This document shows, one piece after another, positions 59,264-64,000 of a DNA stretch of 64,000 nt. The first letter of the stretch is position 1. Every line of letters begins with the position of its first letter. Where the stretch lies: the NCBI RefSeq assembly GCF_900112065.1, contig NZ_FOKE01000001.1, positions 667,308-731,307 of the forward strand, given 5' to 3'. The notes under the pieces were generated by a model. It had not been told where the DNA came from, searched no databases, and saw only the letters and a list, made by a program, of their open reading frames with translations. The stretch comes from Cohnella sp. OV330. Lineage in GTDB: Bacteria; Bacillota; Bacilli; Paenibacillales; Paenibacillaceae. A program made the position numbers and the translations under genes.

Positions 59264-60042
59264 CGTCCCACCGCCCCGTACGAATCGAGGTCGACGTACA
59301 AGGTGCAGTCCGAATGGTTTCTCAAAATGGTGGACGGGCAAGCCGTCGCGACCGGCTCGTTCAACGTCCGGTATACGGCCTCCCGCTTGGTCGGCCCCGG
59401 CACGACGCAGAACAGATGCGCGCCGGAGAAAAGCGCGGGCACCGTCAGCGTCAGCGCATGCGTCGGCACCGCATCGATGTCCGGGAAGCAGCCGTCGTTG
59501 ACCTGCTGGCGTCTGCACGCCTCGTCGAGTTCGACAGGCTTGATGAGCAGGCGATCGTCGAAGTCGGCGACCGGCGGATCGTTGAAGGCGATATGCCCGT
59601 TCTCGCCGATGCCCAGGCAGACGATATCGATCGGCGCCTCCGCCAACAGCGCGGCATACCGGCTGCACTCCGCCTCGCTGTCGTTCGCGCTGTCGATCAG
59701 ATGGATCGCGCCCGGCTTCACCCGGTCGAACAGCCTGCCCTGCAGATAGCGTCCGAAAGCTTGGGGAGCGCCAGGAGGCAACCCCAGATATTCGTCCATA
59801 TGAAAGGCGACGATTCGCGACCATTCGATATCCGGATCGGCCGCTAGCGCATCCAGCATCTCATTCTGGGACGGCGCCGCCGCGAAGATCATGCGGATAC
59901 TTGGCTTGGTTCGAAGCAGCGCTTTGATCTTGACGGCGACGTCGGACCCTGCCGCCGCGCCCATCTCGCCGCGGGTCCGGTACACCCGGACGTTCAAATC
60001 GCCCGCTTTCGCTTCTATTACCGGCTCCTGCAAGGTCGTCAT
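59260..60042 (-). CDS. NagB-like amino-sugar deaminase with altered active site
   Basis: A 260-residue protein of the NagB/6-phosphogluconolactonase fold. FHMDEYLGL gives D83 and LGIGENGHIAFNDP gives N148, H150 and D155, matching the catalytic region, but D155 stands where NagB has glutamate. At the place of the usual TGGTP phosphate loop it has FAAAPSQNEML. The typical role is deamination and isomerisation of glucosamine-6-phosphate; the changed loop suggests a different, perhaps unphosphorylated, substrate. The ATG at 60042 is coupled to the preceding Gfo/Idh gene by a four-base overlap; longer in-frame starts are not supported. Confidence 0.85.
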   Translation of the reverse strand: MTTLQEPVIEAKAGDLNVRVYRTRGEMGAAAGSDVAVKIKALLRTKPSIRMIFAAAPSQNEMLDALAADPDIEWSRIVAFHMDEYLGLPPGAPQAFGRYLQGRLFDRVKPGAIHLIDSANDSEAECSRYAALLAEAPIDIVCLGIGENGHIAFNDPPVADFDDRLLIKPVELDEACRRQQVNDGCFPDIDAVPTHALTLTVPALFSGAHLFCVVPGPTKREAVYRTLNEPVATACPSTILRNHSDCTLYVDLDSYGAVGR

Positions 60043-61097
60043 TCGGCTCGCCCCCCCTCTCGATCCCCTTCTGGATCTTCCCCGATCACGATCTCCGCCC
60101 GTCGGCTCGCGCTCTCGTAGATCGCCTCGACCAGCCTGACGGCCCGCCAGCCGTCCTCGCCCGAACTTAAAGGCTCGGTGCCCGTCTCGATGGCGGCGAT
60201 GACGTCGAGGAACTGGCTCTGGTGAAATTCGGCGACGATGCTCTTCGGATCGGTCACGCCGCCGTACGATTGCTCCTGCGCCCAGTTCGGCTGTTCCCAG
60301 CCGGGCACGGACCAGCGCACGATCGAGCTGCCCTCGAGCTTGATCGCGCCCTGCTCGCCGTAAAGCGCGATCGTCGCGGGATACCCGGGCTGGATGCTGG
60401 TCGACGCCATCACCGTCCCGTACGCGCCGCTCTCGAATTGCAAGATCGCCAGTCCCAGGTCCTCGGCCTCCATGCGGTGCGTAAGCGTGGCCGTCTTGCC
60501 GAACACCGTGCGCGCGTCCCCGGCGAACCAGAGCATCAGATCCAGGCCGTGAATGCCCTGATTCATGAGCGCGCCGCCGTCCTCGGCGACCGTGCCCCGC
60601 CATTCCGCGCTGTCGTAGTAAGCCTGGCTGCGATAGAATGGCAGCGTCATCTCCGCCAGCAGCAGTCTGCCGATCGCGCCTGCGTCGAGCACCCGCTTGA
60701 TCAGTTGGTTGTTGGCCTCGAATCTGCGCTGGGCGATCGACGAGAGGACGACGCCGCGCTCGCGGGCCGTATCCATCATTTGCCGCGCTTCCCGCGCGCT
60801 CATCGCCATCGGCTTTTCTACGATGAGATGCTTCCCCGCGTTCAGCACGTCAAGCCCGACGGATGCATGACTGCCGCTCGAGGTGGTCACGCAGACGATG
60901 TCGATATCTTCGCGGCTGAGCAGATCCCGGTAGTCCGTGACCCATTCGCAGCCTTCCCGCTCCGCGAGCGCTCTCGCCCGGCTCTCCGTTCTGCTGGAGA
61001 CGGCGACCAGCTTCGCGTCCTCGATCTGCCCGATCGCCTCGACGTGCCTCTCCGCGACGTCGCCGCAGCCGATGATGCCGAACCCCCATTGCGCCAT
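60039..61097 (-). CDS. Gfo/Idh/MocA family oxidoreductase
   Basis: A 352-residue dehydrogenase. It has GIIGCGDVAERH, CVTTSSGSHA, the lysine motif VEKPMAMSARE and ALMNQGIHGLDLMLWF with the catalytic histidine. AAGGAGG lies nine bases before the ATG. Second gene of the operon, four bases after the TIM-barrel gene and overlapping the NagB-like gene. It probably oxidises the amino-sugar glycoside in the first chemical step, if the operon follows the oxidation-elimination scheme; that is inference. Confidence 0.88.
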   Translation of the reverse strand: MAQWGFGIIGCGDVAERHVEAIGQIEDAKLVAVSSRTESRARALAEREGCEWVTDYRDLLSREDIDIVCVTTSSGSHASVGLDVLNAGKHLIVEKPMAMSAREARQMMDTARERGVVLSSIAQRRFEANNQLIKRVLDAGAIGRLLLAEMTLPFYRSQAYYDSAEWRGTVAEDGGALMNQGIHGLDLMLWFAGDARTVFGKTATLTHRMEAEDLGLAILQFESGAYGTVMASTSIQPGYPATIALYGEQGAIKLEGSSIVRWSVPGWEQPNWAQEQSYGGVTDPKSIVAEFHQSQFLDVIAAIETGTEPLSSGEDGWRAVRLVEAIYESASRRAEIVIGEDPEGDREGGRAE

Positions 61098-61101
61098 CCG
61101 C

Positions 61102-61956
61102 CTATACCTCCTTCGCGAGCGCGCGCAGCGCGTCGAGCGTCATCCGGGTCCCGGTCATCCGGCTGCCGTCCCGGGGCACGTAGTGCGTCTCGATCGTAAA
61201 TAGCCCTTCGTAACCGTCCGCCTCGAGCGCCCTCAGCTGCGCGATGACCGGCACGTCCCCCGAGCCGAGCGGCACGCACCGCGCCTGGCCGTCGGGACCG
61301 AAGCATGCGTCCTTCAGATGCACGTGGGCGGCATACGGCTTGATCGTCTCGTAGCCCCGCGGGTACGCTTCCTTGCCCGCATGCGCTTCGTTGCCCGGAT
61401 CCCACAGCGCGCGCAGCGCCGGCGAATCGACCGTACGGACGAGCTCCGCGACCTCGCGCGCCGATCCGCCGTTGCACGAGGCCTCGTTTTCCAGCAGCAG
61501 CTCTACCCCTGCGTCCTGTGCGATGCCGGCCGCGCGCCGCAGATGCCCGGCGATCTCCTCCGCGTAGCGCTCCGGATCCCGCTCGCGCCAGAAGGAGAAA
61601 ATCCGGATCCGCTTCGTGCCCATCAGCTCCGCGAGCTCGATGACCCGGGACAGCTTCGCGAAGTGCGCCTCGACGCTCTCTTCCCGCTGGCCGAACGTAT
61701 CCCCGGATGCGACCGGTCTCGCGGGATCCAGGGCGCACTTGAATACCGGCGAGGCGATCGCGGATATGTACAGTCCCCTCGCTTCCGCCTGCCGGCGGAC
61801 CTCGGTTGCCTCTTCGTCGCTCAAGCTTGCCGCATTCCGACCGTCGACGACGCGCACCTCCACGTGCGCAAGCCCCTGCTCCGCCGCCCAGTCCAGCGCC
61901 TCCTCGTAACGGTCGGACACTTCATCCGTCAGCACGCCCAATCTGCTTAAGAACAA
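61102..61956 (-). CDS. Sugar phosphate isomerase/epimerase family TIM barrel
   Basis: A 284-residue xylose-isomerase-like protein with metal residues in LLLENEASC, LWDPGNEAH, AHVHLKDACF and FTIETHYVP. It begins at a TTG at 61954-61956 with GGAG upstream and is the first gene of the seven-gene operon. It could be an epimerase or a 3-keto-glycoside lyase or hydratase acting with the next gene, a Gfo/Idh dehydrogenase. Confidence 0.88.
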   Translation of the reverse strand: MFLSRLGVLTDEVSDRYEEALDWAAEQGLAHVEVRVVDGRNAASLSDEEATEVRRQAEARGLYISAIASPVFKCALDPARPVASGDTFGQREESVEAHFAKLSRVIELAELMGTKRIRIFSFWRERDPERYAEEIAGHLRRAAGIAQDAGVELLLENEASCNGGSAREVAELVRTVDSPALRALWDPGNEAHAGKEAYPRGYETIKPYAAHVHLKDACFGPDGQARCVPLGSGDVPVIAQLRALEADGYEGLFTIETHYVPRDGSRMTGTRMTLDALRALAKEV

Positions 61957-61993
61957 CTCGCAACGCTCCCTTCATGTAGCGCTTTCTTTCTCT

Positions 61994-62023
61994 ACTATAG
62001 CAACTTCGTCCCCAAAGAAGTTG
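61994..62023 (-). promoter_or_regulatory. Promoter and operator candidate of the seven-gene operon
   Basis: A TATAGT -10 box (61994-61999 on the minus strand) is directly followed upstream by the perfect inverted repeat CAACTTC (62001-62007) and GAAGTTG (62017-62023), nine bases apart. The repeat occupies the -35 region, where no consensus box is present. Downstream, AGAAAGCGCTACAT at 61974-61987 resembles a partial cre site. Confidence 0.5.
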
Positions 62024-62061
62024 ACGTTTTTTGCGAAGGATTTTTACATTTTTTAAGGATG

Positions 62062-62092
62062 CAAAAAGCCCCCGGCCTTCAGGCCGGGGGCA
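62062..62092 (-). terminator. Terminator after the DUF4177 gene
   Basis: A perfect 10-base stem, GCCCCCGGCC (62068-62077) and GGCCGGGGGC (62082-62091), with a TTCA loop. On the minus strand it is followed by TTTTTGC. Confidence 0.85.
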
Positions 62093-62134
62093 GCGCGCTT
62101 ATGTAGAGCGGGCGGATCTGCCGCTCTCTATCTT

Positions 62135-62332
62135 CTATAACTGTCGCTTGAAGACCACGATGATATCGCGGGAAGCGCCCTGTCCCTGACTCGTATCGAA
62201 GCAGGACACCAGCTCCCAACCTTCGTACCCGTACCGGTTCAGCTCGTCCTGGAACTCCTGCTCGTCCACCTTGCCGCCAAGCCAGCCGCCGGTCTTGTAT
62301 TTCAACGTACAGTACTCCCACTTCGTCCCCAT
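62135..62332 (-). CDS. DUF4177 domain-containing small protein
   Basis: A 65-residue protein whose sequence KWEYCTLKY, LNRYGYEGWELVSCF and DIIVVFKRQL matches the DUF4177 pattern of short, cytoplasmic, aromatic-rich proteins common in bacteria. The function of the family is unknown. GGGAGGAG lies seven bases before the ATG. It is 24 bases after the next gene and followed by a strong terminator, so the two small genes form one unit. Confidence 0.88.
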   Translation of the reverse strand: MGTKWEYCTLKYKTGGWLGGKVDEQEFQDELNRYGYEGWELVSCFDTSQGQGASRDIIVVFKRQL

Positions 62333-62356
62333 CGCGATTCTCCTCCCGATATGCGC

Positions 62357-62680
62357 TTAGGCTTGCTGCTGCTCGCCGAAAAACATCTCGTGCGCGAGCG
62401 CGGTCTGTACTCGCGACTCCTCGTCCGTCAACTTGCGGATCAGCTCCATCTCGACCTGCGTCACTTCTTCGCCTTGGAAGTTGATCTCGGCGATCGAAGC
62501 GACGATGCGGACGATGGCGACCGCCCGGTTGTCAGGCGCGTACGCGATGACCTTCTGGCCCGTAGGGAAGACACGGAACTGCTTCTTGACCATCTTGCCC
62601 CGTCCGTATTCAAGCAGCTCATAGAGCTCCTGCTCGGACTTGAATTTGCATACCGAATTGAACTCTGTCTGGAATCCCAT
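62357..62680 (-). CDS. Conserved-looking hypothetical protein
   Basis: A 107-residue soluble protein with FNSVCKFKSEQELYELLEYGR, FRVFPTGQKVIAY and an amphipathic C-terminal helix. The start at 62680 (MGFQT) is chosen because GGAGG lies seven bases upstream; an ATG six bases earlier is too close to it. The pattern is that of a small housekeeping protein of Bacilli, but no function was recognised. Co-transcribed with the DUF4177 gene and divergent from the sigma-factor gene. Confidence 0.75.
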   Translation of the reverse strand: MGFQTEFNSVCKFKSEQELYELLEYGRGKMVKKQFRVFPTGQKVIAYAPDNRAVAIVRIVASIAEINFQGEEVTQVEMELIRKLTDEESRVQTALAHEMFFGEQQQA

Positions 62681-62995
62681 CTGCATCCCTCCGACCTTGG
62701 ACTTTTGCTGCTATTATAAACCGTAGACTGCTCGTAATGAAAGTAAACGCCGCGCGATCCAACCAAAAAGGACCGGCACCCCGCTCGTCCGAAAACATCG
62801 CGTAAGGTCCGGTCCAAATTTATTTGATTTACTTGTTGTATAAATGCCTACTTCGTGATATAATGAGAAATGGTACTTATAAGACATCCAAAGCATAAAC
62901 TTCCTACTTCAGGATAGCACATATCCCGCCGGATGTCAATTCCGTTATTCTACACCGTTCCGCCCCAGCACTTTTACCGGATGGAGGGATGCGCT
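62681..62995. other. Divergent intergenic region before the sigma-factor gene
   Basis: About 315 bases without a gene. The right half is AT-rich and contains the sigma-factor promoter; the left half holds the leader of the two-gene minus-strand unit. The transcript leader of the sigma gene would be about 125 bases long. No riboswitch-like fold was recognised. Confidence 0.5.
62836..62864 (+). promoter_or_regulatory. Promoter of the sigma-factor gene
   Basis: TTGTAT at 62836-62841 and TATAAT at 62859-62864 are separated by 17 bases. TG at 62856-62857 makes it an extended -10 promoter. Confidence 0.65.
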
Positions 62996-63895
62996 TTGAC
63001 AATGGATACCGATTCTCCCGTTGTCGACTTCATGGACGACGGCGACCTGAAGGTGCCCGCGGGCATTCGGATGGACGACCCGGTCCGCATGTATCTGAAG
63101 GAGATTGGCCGCGTGCCTCTGCTCACGGCCGACGAAGAGATCGCGCTCGCTCATCGGATCGAGGAAGGCGACGAAGCAGCCAAGCAGCGTCTGGCCGAAG
63201 CCAATCTTCGGCTGGTCGTCAGCATAGCAAGACGGTATGTCGGACGCGGCATGCTGTTCCTGGACTTGATTCAAGAGGGCAACATGGGCCTGATCAAGGC
63301 TGTCGAAAAGTTCGATTACCGCAAAGGCTTCCGCTTCAGCACGTACGCCACGTGGTGGATCCGCCAGGCGATCACCCGCAGCATCGCGGACCACGCGCGC
63401 ACGATCCGGATCCCCGTCCATATGGTGGAGACGATCAACAAGCTCGTGCGCATTTCCCGGCAGCTCCTGCAGGAGCTCGGCCGCGAGCCGACCCCCGAGG
63501 AGATCGCCCAGGCGATGGACATCACGATCGACAAGGTCCGCGAGATCATGAAGATCTCGCAGGAGCCCGTGTCGCTCGAGATGCCGATCGGCGAGGAGAA
63601 CGACTCCCGGCTGGGCGAGTTCATCGAGGACCAGGACGCGCCGGAGCCCGCCGACGCGGCCGCGTTCGAGCTGATGCGCGAGCAGCTCGAGGACGTGCTC
63701 GATACGCTCACCGAGCGCGAAGAGAGCGTGCTGCGCCTCCGGTTCGGCCTCGACGACGGCCATACGCGCACGCTTGAAGAAGTCGGCAAGGCGTTCGGCG
63801 TCACCCGCGAGCGCATCCGGCAGATCGAAGCGAAGGCGCTGCGCAAGCTGCGCCATCCGAGCCGCAGCCGCAGGCTGAAGGATTTCCTTGACTGA
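62996..63895 (+). CDS. SigA/RpoD-like RNA polymerase sigma factor, short form
   Basis: A sigma-70 factor of about 299 residues. It has region 1.2 ([17 protein letters not shown]), region 2 ([34 protein letters not shown] in two parts), region 3 ([18 protein letters not shown]) and region 4 ([40 protein letters not shown]). It lacks region 1.1, which makes it shorter than a typical SigA of about 370 residues, and dnaG is not next to it. It is therefore more likely a second, SigA-like factor. The start is TTG at 62996 with GGAGGG seven bases upstream; an ATG at 63002 is the alternative. Confidence 0.9.
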   Translation: MTMDTDSPVVDFMDDGDLKVPAGIRMDDPVRMYLKEIGRVPLLTADEEIALAHRIEEGDEAAKQRLAEANLRLVVSIARRYVGRGMLFLDLIQEGNMGLIKAVEKFDYRKGFRFSTYATWWIRQAITRSIADHARTIRIPVHMVETINKLVRISRQLLQELGREPTPEEIAQAMDITIDKVREIMKISQEPVSLEMPIGEENDSRLGEFIEDQDAPEPADAAAFELMREQLEDVLDTLTEREESVLRLRFGLDDGHTRTLEEVGKAFGVTRERIRQIEAKALRKLRHPSRSRRLKDFLD

Positions 63896-63904
63896 GAATT
63901 AGAC

Positions 63905-63940
63905 AAAAGCACCGCCGTCAGCGATGACGGCGGTGCTTTT
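63905..63940. terminator. Perfect bidirectional terminator after the sigma gene
   Basis: A 16-base perfect stem, AAAAGCACCGCCGTCA with TGACGGCGGTGCTTTT, closes a GCGA loop. The last 60 bases of the window show no gene. Confidence 0.92.
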
Positions 63941-64000
63941 GTAGTTGCAAGGTTATTCCGGCTAACTCGCTCCGATCGCAGCTCCGTCTTCGCAGTTGCA

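Noticed and set aside
59264..60603. Longer versions of the NagA-like and NagB-like proteins reaching upstream
   Set aside because: The extensions are read in the wrong frame across the neighbouring genes; the chosen starts give four-base overlaps and family-like N-termini.

Overview
The window looks like a chromosomal segment of a high-GC member of the Paenibacillaceae (Cohnella or Paenibacillus type). The reasons are strong GGAGG-type ribosome sites with frequent TTG and GTG starts, two YesM/YesN-type sensor kinase and AraC-regulator pairs each beside an Lpl-type carbohydrate ABC importer, many Gfo/Idh/MocA dehydrogenases and glycosidases, and Firmicute markers (UvsE, HxlR, LCP protein, SigA-like sigma factor). 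No phage, insertion sequence, CRISPR array, rRNA or tRNA was seen. Assignments rest on reading motifs by eye; no database search was run.

Layout. 1-2381 (-): an ABC-2 exporter (ATPase and two permeases, the last cut by the window edge). 2490-4952 (+): an LCP wall-assembly protein and glutamate-1-semialdehyde aminomutase, followed by an array of four near-identical hairpins. 5279-9515: HxlR regulator divergent from a haloalkane dehalogenase and a DHFR-like reductase, a small acidic protein, an inositol-monophosphatase-family protein and a TSUP exporter. 9974-13389 (-): uvsE, nagA and a ROK kinase. 13657-14865 (+): a beta-helix protein.

14923-30715 (-): a plant-polysaccharide locus. Two permeases, a binding lipoprotein, a GH78 rhamnosidase, a GH105-type hydrolase, a GH2 beta-mannosidase, a DUF4091 protein and a small unknown protein form one run ended by a terminator; a YesN/YesM pair follows. 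30950-32371 (+): an MFS transporter with an IlvH-like ACT domain at its N-terminus, an unusual fusion. 32474-40144 (-): a 2556-residue secreted protein in which a discoidin-FN3-FN3-beta-helix block occurs twice.

40514-47634: a divergent pair of units. To the left run a class II aldolase, a PfkB kinase, a DeoR regulator, two Gfo/Idh oxidoreductases and an M55 D-aminopeptidase. To the right runs a SIS-domain isomerase. The set resembles galactosamine breakdown through tagatose phosphates. 47965-55081 (+): a second Lpl-type importer with its own YesM/YesN pair.

55195-61956 (-): a tightly packed seven-gene operon: two xylose-isomerase-like TIM barrels, two Gfo/Idh dehydrogenases, a NagB-like and a NagA-like protein, and an AraC regulator. 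The NagB-like protein lacks the usual phosphate-binding loop. Together these suggest an oxidative route acting on unphosphorylated amino-sugar glycosides; this is the best candidate here for an undescribed pathway. 62135-63895: two small conserved genes and a short SigA-like sigma factor.
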